Shown piece after piece: positions 43,848 through 52,354 of a DNA stretch of 52,405 nucleotides. Source of the DNA: Bacteroidales bacterium UBA5287. GTDB lineage: Bacteria > Bacteroidota > Bacteroidia > Bacteroidales > Dysgonomonadaceae. The notes below the pieces were generated by a model. It worked only from the letters and a program-made list of their open reading frames with translations, was not told the DNA's origin and did no database searches. Numbering within the stretch: the stretch's first letter is position 1; the number at the start of each line of letters is the position of its first letter. The stretch is from the NCBI GenBank assembly GCA_002411345.1, contig DHSL01000012.1, positions 1-52,405 on the forward strand, in the 5' to 3' direction. Both the position numbers and the translations under genes were made by a program.

Positions 43848-43878
43848 TTGCATAATGTATAAAAATTCATTTTCTTTG
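43848..43878 (+). promoter_or_regulatory. Promoter of the 43919 gene
   Basis: TTG at 43848-43850, 20-nt spacer, and TTTCTTTG at 43871-43878, the same variant -7 box as at the trp promoter. Transcription would start near 43884, 35 nt before the ATG. Confidence 0.55.
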
Positions 43879-43918
43879 TAAGTTACAATAATATTCACTT
43901 AAAAGCATGTTTAACACT

Positions 43919-45169
43919 ATGAAAAAGTTAATATTTACATCGTTTTTGTTCTTGTGCTTTTGTTTTGTGAATCTTTATTCCCAGGATTTATATTTGGTTC
44001 AGGGGCGAATATTAGCTGAGGATACAAGAGATCCATTGATTACTGCAAGCATTTCAGTGGAAGGAACTCGCTTATCAAGCGTAACTAACAGGGATGGTTT
44101 TTTCACCATCAGAGTACCCAAATCGGAGATAAATGGCAATATAGTTTTCAAACATTTAGGTTATGAAAACAAAACAGTTCCCATTAACACATTAATCGCC
44201 AAACCCACCAATCAGGTTTTAATGATGCCTGTTTCCACGACCCTTAAGGAAATAGAAGTAATTGGCGGTGACGGCACACTACTGGTTAAAGAAGCACTCA
44301 GTAGAATCATGTTAAATTATTCCGATGATCCCGAAATGATGGTATCGTTTTATCGCGAAGCTATTAAAAAAGGTTCTAAATACATCTCGCTAGTTGAAGC
44401 CGTTTTAGATATTTACAAGACCTCCTATTCCTCTATAAGTGATGACCAAGCCAAAATTTATATTGGTCGTAAGGCCACCGACATTTCCGCTAAAGACACA
44501 ATTTTATTAAGGTTTCAGGGAGGGATCAGTAATGCTCTTTTATTAGACATAGCAAAAAACCCTGAGATAGTTTTCGGTAAAACAGGTGATTATTATTTCT
44601 ATACGATTGAAGGTATGGAGCAAATCAATGACAAACCAAATTATGTCATTCATTTTGAGCCTAAACCAGGCATTGAAGAAATCCTATTCAGAGGTACAAT
44701 CTATTTAGACAAGGAGTCGTTGGCTTTTAACCGTATGGAGTTCAACATGAATGTAGAAGGAAGAAAAGATGCAGCAGCACTTTTTATCCGTAAGAAGCCA
44801 ATTAGAATGAAAGTTGACATTGACCATGCCGCCTATTACGTAGATTATATGGAACAGAACGGAAAATGGTATCTCAATCACACTGCCACAGATGTTGGGT
44901 TTAAGGTAAGATGGACCAACCGTCTTTTTGGATTATTTGCAACCAACTACAATGTAACATCCGAAATTGCAGTTACTGATAAATATTCAGAAAACGTAAA
45001 TAAATTTCCAAGAGAAGAAAGGATTAGTTCGACCGATGTTATTTCCGAGAAAGTTGAATACTTTAAAGATCCCAATTTCTGGGGTGAGTATACAATTATT
45101 GAACCAGACAAAGAGATTTCGAATGCTATTCAGAGATTAAGCGGAAAATTACTAAAACGTTCAGAATAA
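43919..45169 (+). CDS. Secreted protein with N-terminal carboxypeptidase-regulatory-like domain
   Basis: The 416-aa protein has a signal peptide (about 1-21, ending NLYSQ), a beta-sandwich CarboxypepD_reg-like domain (about 23-105: VQGRILAEDTRDPL, GTRLSSVTNRDGFFTIRVP, KHLGYENK), then a second domain with MVSFYREAIKKGSKYISLVEAVLDIYK and a beta-rich end, including MEFNMNVEGRKDA and KWYLNHTATDVGFKVRWTNRLFG. TonB receptors often carry the first domain, but no plug or barrel follows here, so it is probably a periplasmic or surface protein. The function is unknown. ATG at 43919 gives the better signal peptide than 43907. Confidence 0.8.
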   Translation: MKKLIFTSFLFLCFCFVNLYSQDLYLVQGRILAEDTRDPLITASISVEGTRLSSVTNRDGFFTIRVPKSEINGNIVFKHLGYENKTVPINTLIAKPTNQVLMMPVSTTLKEIEVIGGDGTLLVKEALSRIMLNYSDDPEMMVSFYREAIKKGSKYISLVEAVLDIYKTSYSSISDDQAKIYIGRKATDISAKDTILLRFQGGISNALLLDIAKNPEIVFGKTGDYYFYTIEGMEQINDKPNYVIHFEPKPGIEEILFRGTIYLDKESLAFNRMEFNMNVEGRKDAAALFIRKKPIRMKVDIDHAAYYVDYMEQNGKWYLNHTATDVGFKVRWTNRLFGLFATNYNVTSEIAVTDKYSENVNKFPREERISSTDVISEKVEYFKDPNFWGEYTIIEPDKEISNAIQRLSGKLLKRSE

Positions 45170-45183
45170 ATCATTATAAACAC

Positions 45184-45213
45184 TTGCGATTTAAAAAAAT
45201 AACCGTACCTTTG
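45184..45213 (+). promoter_or_regulatory. Promoter of rpsO
   Basis: TTG at 45184-45186, a 19-nt spacer and TACCTTTG at 45206-45213 match the Bacteroidota consensus fully. Start near 45219; rpsO ATG at 45247. Confidence 0.75.
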
Positions 45214-45246
45214 CAACCCAAAGTATAAATTTATTACAAACAAATT

Positions 45247-45516
45247 ATGTATTTAGATTCTGCAAAAAAGAAAGAGATCTTTGCAAATCACGGGAAGTCT
45301 AACACTGATACTGGCTCACCTGAAGCTCAGATAGCATTGTTTTCATACCGTATTTCGCATTTGACTGGACATTTAAAGTCAAACAAAAAAGATTATAACA
45401 CTGAACGCGCATTAAGAATTTTGGTTGGTAAACGCCGCCGCTTATTAGATTATTTGATTGAAAAAGATATCAACAGATATCGTTCTATCATCAAAGAATT
45501 AGGAATAAGAAAATAA
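45247..45516 (+). CDS. rpsO: 30S ribosomal protein S15
   Basis: Primary 16S rRNA-binding protein of the small subunit. The 89-aa sequence has the conserved DTGSPEAQIALFSYRISHLTGHLK block and GKRRRLLDYLIEKDINRYRSIIKELGIRK at the end. It is monocistronic, with its own promoter and strong terminator; in many bacteria pnp follows, but here a non-coding gap does. Confidence 0.97.
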   Translation: MYLDSAKKKEIFANHGKSNTDTGSPEAQIALFSYRISHLTGHLKSNKKDYNTERALRILVGKRRRLLDYLIEKDINRYRSIIKELGIRK

Positions 45517-45536
45517 TTTTTAACGATGAAAAAATT

Positions 45537-45578
45537 AAAAAGAGTGAATATTTTAATAATATTTACTCTTTTTTTTTA
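45537..45578 (+). terminator. Intrinsic terminator after rpsO
   Basis: A 16-bp AT-rich stem, AAAAAGAGTGAATATT (45537-45552) against AATATTTACTCTTTTT (45558-45573) with one G-T pair, a 5-nt loop and a T-run. It begins 20 bp after the stop codon. Confidence 0.85.
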
Positions 45579-45645
45579 GCTATTTTTGCAATCAATTCAG
45601 GTCAAACACATTATATTTCAGTTCAATAATGCTAGTTTATAGGCA

Positions 45646-45686
45646 AAAATGATATTTTAAAACTATGTTTTATAACATATCATTTT
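45646..45686. repeat. Long inverted repeat upstream of the candidate small RNA promoter
   Basis: AAAATGATAT (45646-45655) and ATATCATTTT (45677-45686) are perfect complements; between them AAAAC and GTTTT form an inner stem around TAT. The outer arm ends 2 bp before the TTTG of the promoter at 45689. It could be an operator or, being followed by T-rich DNA, an extra terminator. Confidence 0.5.
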
Positions 45687-45688
45687 AT

Positions 45689-45719
45689 TTTGGAGATAAC
45701 AAAAGTCGGCATATCTTTG
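45689..45719 (+). promoter_or_regulatory. Promoter of an ORF-less transcript
   Basis: TTTG at 45689-45692, a 19-nt spacer and TATCTTTG at 45712-45719. This is among the best consensus promoters in the window, yet no gene starts within 320 bp. Confidence 0.7.
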
Positions 45720-45723
45720 TACC

Positions 45724-45815
45724 GATAACCTAAAACAATCTTTTTTACCTTATACTAGTATCTATATTAACCGAAGACGAAAAAGACCATCTTTATAAAG
45801 GTGGTCTTTTTTTCT
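45724..45815 (+). ncRNA. Candidate small RNA
   Basis: Between the promoter ending at 45719 and a T-run ending near 45815 lies a transcript of about 90 nt. Its 3' end is an intrinsic terminator: AAAAAGACCATCTTT (45780-45794) can pair with the following AAAGGTGGTCTTTTT. The 5' 55 nt hold no ATG and no ORF. I do not recognise a known RNA family. The alternative is a 5' leader with premature termination for the alcohol dehydrogenase gene, which starts 234 bp further on. Confidence 0.55.
45780..45815 (+). terminator. Intrinsic terminator of the candidate small RNA
   Basis: A GC-containing stem (GACCATC with GGTGGTC, extended by A-T pairs on both sides) followed by at least seven T residues. This is the strongest hairpin in the 45.6-46.0 kb gap. 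Confidence 0.75.
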
Positions 45816-45915
45816 TTTTATAGATTTCCACACTTCTTTTCTTAATTAAATTGAATGATTTCTATTACCTCATCAAAATATTCATATATTTTTATCGGAG
45901 TATAGTGAGAGGTAG

Positions 45916-45937
45916 GTGAGACCATGTTGAGAGGAGC
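45916..45937 (+). repeat. 22-bp dispersed repeat, copy 2
   Basis: GTGAGACCAT followed by GTTGAGAGGAGC; 19 of 22 positions match the copy at 13560-13581. It lies between the candidate small RNA and the alcohol dehydrogenase. The rest of 45816-46048 holds only an imperfect palindrome GTTTAAATAAAC near the start codon. Confidence 0.45.
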
Positions 45938-46048
45938 AATGTAGTTGCGATGTAATAAAATAATTGCGTTTTCAGTGATTCTTATTATCTAATTTTTTAT
46001 TGAACAACAATCCCCTCCAATTTGTTTAAATAAACACAAAAAAGGCAT

Positions 46049-47191
46049 ATGAATAACTTTATTTTTCAGAACCCCACCAAGTTAATATTTGGCAAGGGAC
46101 AAATAGCAGAACTATCCGGTTTAGTTCCTGATGATGTGAATCTTATGATCACCTATGGTGGCGGCAGCGTTACCAAGAATGGCGTTTACAATCAGGTAAA
46201 AGAAGCATTAAAAGGTCGCAATTACATTGAATTTTGGGGTATTGAGCCCAATCCCCGTGTGGAGACCCTTCGTAAAGCCATAAAAACTGGTAAAGATCAT
46301 AATATAAATTATCTTTTAGCCGTTGGAGGCGGATCCGTGTTAGATGGTACCAAACTTATAGCCGCCGGTATTGTTTCAGATATCGATGCGTGGGATATTG
46401 TGTTAAGAGGTGAAGCCGGTGAGCAGATTCGTTTTGCTTCTGTAATGACCGTTCCCGCCACTGGTTCCGAGATGAATGGTGGTGCAGTAATTACAAGAGG
46501 AGAGACAGTCGAGAAACTCTCATTTCAAGGAGACTATCCTCAATTTTCGATTCTTGACCCAGAAGTCACCTATTCCCTATCCGATCATCAGATTGCATGT
46601 GGATTAGCAGATGCCTATACCCATGTTTTAGAGCAGTATTTGACCACCCCCGGTCAGTCACGCATCATGGATCGTTGGGCAGAAGGAATACTTTTGTCAA
46701 TAATTGAAATTGCCCCACAAATAAGATCCAATCCCCACGATTATGATTTGATGGCCGATTACATGCTTGCCGCCACACTAGCATTGAACGACTTTATCAG
46801 GATGGGGATCAGTCAAGATTGGGCCACCCACCAGATTGGTCATGAGTTGACCGCTCTTCATGGAATCACTCACGGTCACTCCTTGGCAATAGTCATGCCC
46901 GGGACATTGAGAGTGATGAAGAAACAAAAAAAGGACAAATTACTTCAATATGGAGAGCGCATATTCGGCATTGTTAATGGTACTGAAGAAGAGCGAGTTG
47001 ATTTAGCAATTAAAAAGACAGAATTATTTTATCGTTCACTCGGTTTAACCACTCGTCTTTCCGAAGAAGGAGTAGGCAATGCAACCATTGAAACCATCAC
47101 CCGTCGTTTCAACGAAAGAGGTGTTGCTTACGGTGAAAAATTCAATATCACAGGAAATGTAGTCGGTGAAATACTGTATAGTTGTCTATAA
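46049..47191 (+). CDS. Iron-containing alcohol dehydrogenase (YqhD/butanol dehydrogenase type)
   Basis: NAD(P)H-dependent reduction of aldehydes to alcohols. The 380-aa protein has the N-terminal FQNPTKLIFGKGQI, the nucleotide loop AVGGGSVLDGTK, PATGSEMNGGAVIT and the metal site residues in LADAYTHVLEQYL and HQIGHELTALHGITHGHSLAIV. YqhD-type enzymes usually detoxify short or lipid-derived aldehydes. The gene is alone, with repeats and the candidate small RNA upstream and a TonB receptor downstream. Confidence 0.92.
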   Translation: MNNFIFQNPTKLIFGKGQIAELSGLVPDDVNLMITYGGGSVTKNGVYNQVKEALKGRNYIEFWGIEPNPRVETLRKAIKTGKDHNINYLLAVGGGSVLDGTKLIAAGIVSDIDAWDIVLRGEAGEQIRFASVMTVPATGSEMNGGAVITRGETVEKLSFQGDYPQFSILDPEVTYSLSDHQIACGLADAYTHVLEQYLTTPGQSRIMDRWAEGILLSIIEIAPQIRSNPHDYDLMADYMLAATLALNDFIRMGISQDWATHQIGHELTALHGITHGHSLAIVMPGTLRVMKKQKKDKLLQYGERIFGIVNGTEEERVDLAIKKTELFYRSLGLTTRLSEEGVGNATIETITRRFNERGVAYGEKFNITGNVVGEILYSCL

Positions 47192-47221
47192 TCCAATCAT
47201 TTGCAAGACATCCAAGATCAT

Positions 47222-47236
47222 TTAAAGTGTTATATT
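47222..47236 (+). repeat. 15-bp inverted repeat, left arm
   Basis: TTAAAGTGTTATATT; exact reverse complement of 47352-47366. A TAATTTTG possible -7 box follows at 47239-47246, so this arm may sit in the promoter spacer. Confidence 0.7.
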
Positions 47237-47351
47237 GTTAATTTTGTTGATTTTTTATCAAAACAAACTTAAATAAAACAATTTCATAAAGAACATTTGA
47301 AATAGTTTATTGTTATATGGTGCAATAATTTTTATAATTTCAACAAATTAG

Positions 47352-47366
47352 AATATAACACTTTAA
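47352..47366 (+). repeat. 15-bp inverted repeat, right arm at the start codon
   Basis: AATATAACACTTTAA; the last A is the first base of the ATG of the TonB receptor gene. With 115 bp between arms this fits paired operator sites, or RNA pairing that would hide the start codon if transcription begins upstream of 47222. Confidence 0.7.
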
Positions 47367-49747
47367 TGAAAAAAATAATAGCGACAATACTTCTTTTATC
47401 AGCGTGCCTATTTACATTTGCCCAAAAAGGCAGAATTGAAGGGCGTGTTTATAATCAGAAGACCAACGAACCCCTTAAATTTGCATCAGTCCAGATTCAA
47501 GGCACCCTTATAGGTGCAACGACCAATATCGACGGTAATTTTGTATTTACCGATATAGATCCAAGTTTTGTACGGCTCATTGTAAGTTATGTAGGATTTG
47601 AGACCACTCTATCACCCGAAGTTCATGTTCAAGGAAATCAAACCACATTCATTGACATAGCATTACCAGAGTCATCGACACTAATAAATGAAGTAGTAAT
47701 TCGTCCGACCACAAACCTTAAAAAGATTGAGAGTCCCGTCTCCTTTTTAACTATAAGTGAGAGCGATATAGAAAAAGCAGCCGGTGTGAACCGCGATGTT
47801 TCGAAAGCAGTCCAATCGTTACCCGGAGTAGGCGCCACAGACCCCAACCGTAATGACTTGATAGTACGTGGCGGCGGTCCCTCAGAAAATGTATTTTATC
47901 TTGACGGCATAGAAATCCCCATTATCAATCACTTTGCCACCCAAGGATCATCCGGAGGAGCTGTAGGTGTAATCAATCCCGATTTTGTGAGAGAAGTAAA
48001 TTTCTATACCGGTGCTTTCCCCGCCAATCGTACAAATGCCCTTAGTTCAGTGATGGATATTCGCCAGAAAAACGGCAGTCGCGACCACATCCACACCCAA
48101 TTAGCCGTAGGAGCTTCGGACGCAGCATTTACTTTGGAAGGACCCTCAGGAGACAATTCTACATTTATTGTTTCTGCTCGTCAGTCGTACCTTCAATTAT
48201 TATTTAAAGTCATTGGACTTCCTTTTCTTCCCACCTATAATGATTTTCAATTTAAGTTCAGGCATCAGATAAATCAAAAAAACGAGATCTCATTTATTGG
48301 TCTTGGTGCCATTGACAATATGACTTTAAACACCGGTCTTGAAGAAACCGGCACCGAAGCCCAGCGATACCTATTAAGTTATTTGCCTATATACAAACAA
48401 TGGAATTATGCTGTTGGAGCTGTTTACAAACACTTTAGCAACCACTTTTTCGACACCTGGGTTTTAAGTAGAAATATGCTTAGAAACAGCAATTATAAAT
48501 TTCAGGACAATGATGAGTCGTTGCCAAAAATATCAGACTACCGTTCTGATGAAGCAGAAAACAAGTTACGTTTTGAGCGAACCTATCCCGACCTTCCAGT
48601 GAAAATATTAATTGGAGGTGGCGTCACATATTCACATTACATCAATGAGACGAACCGAAAAATCTTTCAAAATGGTAATCTTGAAGATCTTATTTACAGT
48701 ACAGACTTCAATCTGTGGTCATATCAAGTATTTGCTCAAGCAACAGACACCTATTTTGAAGAAAGGCTCTCGCTCTCTTTAGGAATCAACACGATAGGGA
48801 ACAATTTCAACAAAAATATGAGTAATCCCCTCAATCAACTTTCGCCAAGATTTTCAGCATCATTTCGTTTAACAGACAAGTGGAATATTAATGCGAATGT
48901 TGGTCGTTATTCAATGCGTCCAGCCTATACCACAATGGGATTTAAAGACAAGTCAGGCAAATTTGTGAACAAAAACGAAAAGTTAAAACATATTATATCA
49001 AATCAGCTAATCAGCGGCATTGAATTCAATCCCACAGAGCAGACCAGATTTAATTTGGAGGGTTTTTATAAACTATACGACAACTACCCCCTTTCAGTGG
49101 TTGATGGAATGAGTATTGCCGGTAAAGGAACAGATTACGGACAGATTGGCGATGAAGAAATAGTCTCAACCGGTAAAGGTCGCGCTTACGGTATTGAATT
49201 TTCAGGTAAACTTATCAACCTCAAAAAAGTAAATACAGCGCTTACCTATACACTATTTAGAAGTGAATTTACCGACAAAAACGGGATTTATCGTCCATCG
49301 AATTGGGACACACGACATTTGGTTAATCTATTAGGCAATTATTTACTACCAAAAAATTGGACATTATCAATGCGATGGAGATTTGTTGGCGGAGCCCCCT
49401 ATTCCCCAATTGACATGGAGTTATCGACCAATAAAGCCGCATGGAGTGTTACAAATCAGGCATATATCGATTATAAAAAATTCAACACCTTGCGATTAAG
49501 AAATTCTCATCAGCTTGATTTACGAATCGATAAAGAGTTCTATTTTCAAAAGTATATGTTAAACCTCTATATCGACGTTCAGAATGTTTATAACTTCCAA
49601 TCAGAGAATCCGCCCATATACACCAATAAAAATTCCAATGGAGTTGTACAAAATGACCCTAATGATTCCCAAAGATATATTTTGCGACAGATTGAGACTT
49701 TTAGTGGTACGGTGTTGCCAACTATTGGAATCATGGTAAAGTTCTAA
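47366..49747 (+). CDS. TonB-dependent outer-membrane receptor with carboxypeptidase-like N-terminal domain
   Basis: Outer-membrane active importer. The 793-aa protein has a signal peptide (1-19), a CarboxypepD_reg-like beta-sandwich (about 22-105), a plug domain (about 115-220, with VQSLPGVGATDPNRNDLIVRGG and FYLDGIEIP) and a 22-strand-type barrel to the C-terminus, ending in the aromatic VLPTIGIMVKF. No SusD gene accompanies it, so it is not a Sus-type glycan system; metal, vitamin or peptide import is possible. It is alone, convergent with the epimerase gene, and has the striking 15-bp inverted repeat in its leader. Confidence 0.92.
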   Translation: MKKIIATILLLSACLFTFAQKGRIEGRVYNQKTNEPLKFASVQIQGTLIGATTNIDGNFVFTDIDPSFVRLIVSYVGFETTLSPEVHVQGNQTTFIDIALPESSTLINEVVIRPTTNLKKIESPVSFLTISESDIEKAAGVNRDVSKAVQSLPGVGATDPNRNDLIVRGGGPSENVFYLDGIEIPIINHFATQGSSGGAVGVINPDFVREVNFYTGAFPANRTNALSSVMDIRQKNGSRDHIHTQLAVGASDAAFTLEGPSGDNSTFIVSARQSYLQLLFKVIGLPFLPTYNDFQFKFRHQINQKNEISFIGLGAIDNMTLNTGLEETGTEAQRYLLSYLPIYKQWNYAVGAVYKHFSNHFFDTWVLSRNMLRNSNYKFQDNDESLPKISDYRSDEAENKLRFERTYPDLPVKILIGGGVTYSHYINETNRKIFQNGNLEDLIYSTDFNLWSYQVFAQATDTYFEERLSLSLGINTIGNNFNKNMSNPLNQLSPRFSASFRLTDKWNINANVGRYSMRPAYTTMGFKDKSGKFVNKNEKLKHIISNQLISGIEFNPTEQTRFNLEGFYKLYDNYPLSVVDGMSIAGKGTDYGQIGDEEIVSTGKGRAYGIEFSGKLINLKKVNTALTYTLFRSEFTDKNGIYRPSNWDTRHLVNLLGNYLLPKNWTLSMRWRFVGGAPYSPIDMELSTNKAAWSVTNQAYIDYKKFNTLRLRNSHQLDLRIDKEFYFQKYMLNLYIDVQNVYNFQSENPPIYTNKNSNGVVQNDPNDSQRYILRQIETFSGTVLPTIGIMVKF

Positions 49748-49750
49748 CAA

Positions 49751-50797
49751 TCAAATAAGCACCCTCATTGAATTAGAACTCTGCGACTTATATTCATAGA
49801 ATTTTATAAACCACTGATAAAAGTCACGAATTCCATTTTCTATAGATGTAGAAGGTTGATAATTGAAATCTTTTTTCAAAAGAGAAGTGTCAGCATAAGT
49901 TGATACCACGTCGCCAGGTTGCATCCCTTTCAATTCGATAATGGCTTTTTTCCCTGTAACTTTTTCAATTGTAGATATAAAATCAAGTAGTTTTACAGGA
50001 GAAGAACAACCCATATTATAAATTGAATATGTAGGATTTGCTTTGGGAGGTGAAGGAATAATTCTCAGCACACCCTCCACAATATCATCTATATATGTGA
50101 AATCTCGTTCCATTTTCCCGTAATTAAAAAGATGAATAGGTTCTTCTTTTAATATAGCCGATAGAAAAAGGGATGGCGCCATATCGGGTCGTCCCCATGG
50201 TCCATATACCGTAAAAAATCGAATGCCAGTAACCGGAATATTATATAGTTTTGAATATGAATATGCCATCAGTTCATTCGCTTTTTTTGTAGCCGCATAA
50301 AGACTAACCGGCATATCTGTGTTATCAGATTCTTTAAACGGAGTGTGACTATTTTCGCCATACACACTGCTAGAACTGGCATAAACAAAATGTTTTACAG
50401 GATTGTGCCGACAAACCTCCAGTAAGTTCATAAATCCTGAGATATTTGAATCTATATAAGCAAACGGATTTTTAAGTGAATATCTTACTCCCGCCTGAGC
50501 TGCCAGATGAATTACATGTGAAAAGTTTTCTGATTCAAAAAGTGATTGCAGACGGTCTCTATCATTTAAATCCATTTTTATGAATTGATACGATTCAAAT
50601 ATATTACTTTGAATATAATTACCCGTTAAGATTTCGTTCTCTTCGATACCGGCAGCTTTAAGACGTGCATATTTTAATTGCACATCGTAATAGGAATTAA
50701 TATTATCAATACCAATTACAGAATGTCCTTGTTTCAGTAATCCTCGAACAACATGAGATCCAATAAATCCCGCAGCACCCGTAACAACAATTTTCAT
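49751..50797 (-). CDS. NAD-dependent sugar-nucleotide epimerase (UDP-glucuronate 4-epimerase type)
   Basis: SDR-type enzyme making UDP-galacturonate or a related sugar for surface polysaccharide. The 348-aa protein has GAAGFIG (7-13), DNINSYYDVQLKYARL typical of the UDP-glucuronate epimerase branch, HLAAQAGVRYSL, the catalytic YAATKKANE (Y-x3-K), TVYGPWGRPDMA and the RDFTYIDD block. It follows the GT39 gene by 6 bp on the same strand, which suggests joint use in surface glycan assembly. Confidence 0.9.
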   Translation of the reverse strand: MKIVVTGAAGFIGSHVVRGLLKQGHSVIGIDNINSYYDVQLKYARLKAAGIEENEILTGNYIQSNIFESYQFIKMDLNDRDRLQSLFESENFSHVIHLAAQAGVRYSLKNPFAYIDSNISGFMNLLEVCRHNPVKHFVYASSSSVYGENSHTPFKESDNTDMPVSLYAATKKANELMAYSYSKLYNIPVTGIRFFTVYGPWGRPDMAPSLFLSAILKEEPIHLFNYGKMERDFTYIDDIVEGVLRIIPSPPKANPTYSIYNMGCSSPVKLLDFISTIEKVTGKKAIIELKGMQPGDVVSTYADTSLLKKDFNYQPSTSIENGIRDFYQWFIKFYEYKSQSSNSMRVLI

Positions 50798-50803
50798 CTG
50801 CTT

Positions 50804-52354
50804 CTATTTAAAAATTACTATCGTATATTTACCAATCTGATAATGCTCTTTATCTGATAATATGGAATTAATCTCATTATCGATACTTATATCTTTATTC
50901 GGAAGTATAAGTAACCTGTTATCTTGCGCCCCCCTCAATATCTTTTCCTTGTCAACTTTTATAATATCTTTTCCAAGGTAAACATCCATATTTTCGGATC
51001 GTTTTATGTTATAAACCTGATAGTCTTCAATTTGATGTTTATCCGCCAATTCGATCGCTTTTTTGCATAAATTACCCCATCCAAGCTGATCGTTCAACTG
51101 CGGCATCGACCAGCCAATAATGAAAATTCCAATTAAAAAACCAATAGCCATGGTGTTTATTGATCTGAAAGTATCCTTTTTTCTATATAGGAAATAGATT
51201 ATGATGATTCCGGTGATCGATAACACACCTGCTCCAATATATATAAACCAATTTTGGAGAAACAACATCTCTTCTGTTTTACTAAGATAAATAACAGCTG
51301 GGAGAGCAAATATAAAGATAAATGCCGGAAAAGCGATTGCTAATTTAATCCATATGTTTTGTATATTAAATTTGTTGAACAATAACGCCGTTATGTATAT
51401 TGAAAAAGGTATCAGAGGAAGTGAGTATATTGCTATTTTTGAGCTGATTAGCGAAAGCAAAACAAAAGTAGACATTATGATGACTGCGAAATATTGTTCC
51501 AGTACACTGTTTATTCTTTTTTTGATTAATGCTGCAATAAATATGGGTACAAACAACAGCGACCATGGAGCCAAAGAATACCAGATTGAGATTCCATAAT
51601 AATAAAAAGGTTCCTTATGATGAAATGAATCTATGCCACGTCCAACAGTCTGATGAACGAGCAAGTTATTCAGGTATTCATTTCCCCCTTCAATATAAAC
51701 ACCAATGAACCAGACAATACAGCCAACCAGAATAATGAGCAAACTCTTCCATCCCCAGTAGTTTTTATAATCGCGCAGTTTTTTCTTGAATATTAAAAAC
51801 ATTATTGTTGAAACAAATGGGATTAAAAGGCCCAACGGTCCTTTTGAAAAAAGCGCAAAAAAAACATAAATTGGAAATAAGAAACTGTTACGTTTCAGAT
51901 TTTGCCCGTAATACATTTGATAGAACGAGTATAGAGATAAAACGATGAACATAATCATCAGCATATCCATTCGGACCACTAATGTTGAACCAATAAATAA
52001 TCCTGTTGTCATCAGCATCAGCGGGGCTGTTTTTTCTTCAACTCCATGTTCCCGACGGATCCATTTTGTCATAGTAATAATAGTGACAAATGCAGGGATA
52101 AAGGATAATAGTGAATAATACCACATCCGATGCTCTCCCAGTATTAATTTTCCGATCATCATCAACCAGAAATAAAAAGGAGGTTTATCTGCATAGATTT
52201 CCCCTTGATTGGTAAAGGTAAAGATATTTCCGCTTTTAAGTGCCTCATCCACAATATCTAAATAACGCAATTCGTTGTTTGGTGTGAAGTCACGAAAAAT
52301 CATGGTTGGTAAAAGGGCAACAAACCAAATTAAGTAGATATATTTACTCTTCAT
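50804..52354 (-). CDS. GT39-family membrane glycosyltransferase (ArnT-like)
   Basis: The 516-aa integral membrane protein has about 11-12 hydrophobic helices and the N-terminal loop FRDFTPNNELRYLDIV with the acidic residue that is catalytic in PMT/ArnT enzymes, followed by NQGEIYADKPPFYFWL. The C-terminal 100 residues are soluble. Such enzymes transfer a sugar from a polyprenyl-phosphate donor to lipid A, protein or glycan at the outer face of the inner membrane; the acceptor is not predictable. It precedes the epimerase gene by 6 bp. Confidence 0.85.
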   Translation of the reverse strand: MKSKYIYLIWFVALLPTMIFRDFTPNNELRYLDIVDEALKSGNIFTFTNQGEIYADKPPFYFWLMMIGKLILGEHRMWYYSLLSFIPAFVTIITMTKWIRREHGVEEKTAPLMLMTTGLFIGSTLVVRMDMLMIMFIVLSLYSFYQMYYGQNLKRNSFLFPIYVFFALFSKGPLGLLIPFVSTIMFLIFKKKLRDYKNYWGWKSLLIILVGCIVWFIGVYIEGGNEYLNNLLVHQTVGRGIDSFHHKEPFYYYGISIWYSLAPWSLLFVPIFIAALIKKRINSVLEQYFAVIIMSTFVLLSLISSKIAIYSLPLIPFSIYITALLFNKFNIQNIWIKLAIAFPAFIFIFALPAVIYLSKTEEMLFLQNWFIYIGAGVLSITGIIIIYFLYRKKDTFRSINTMAIGFLIGIFIIGWSMPQLNDQLGWGNLCKKAIELADKHQIEDYQVYNIKRSENMDVYLGKDIIKVDKEKILRGAQDNRLLILPNKDISIDNEINSILSDKEHYQIGKYTIVIFK

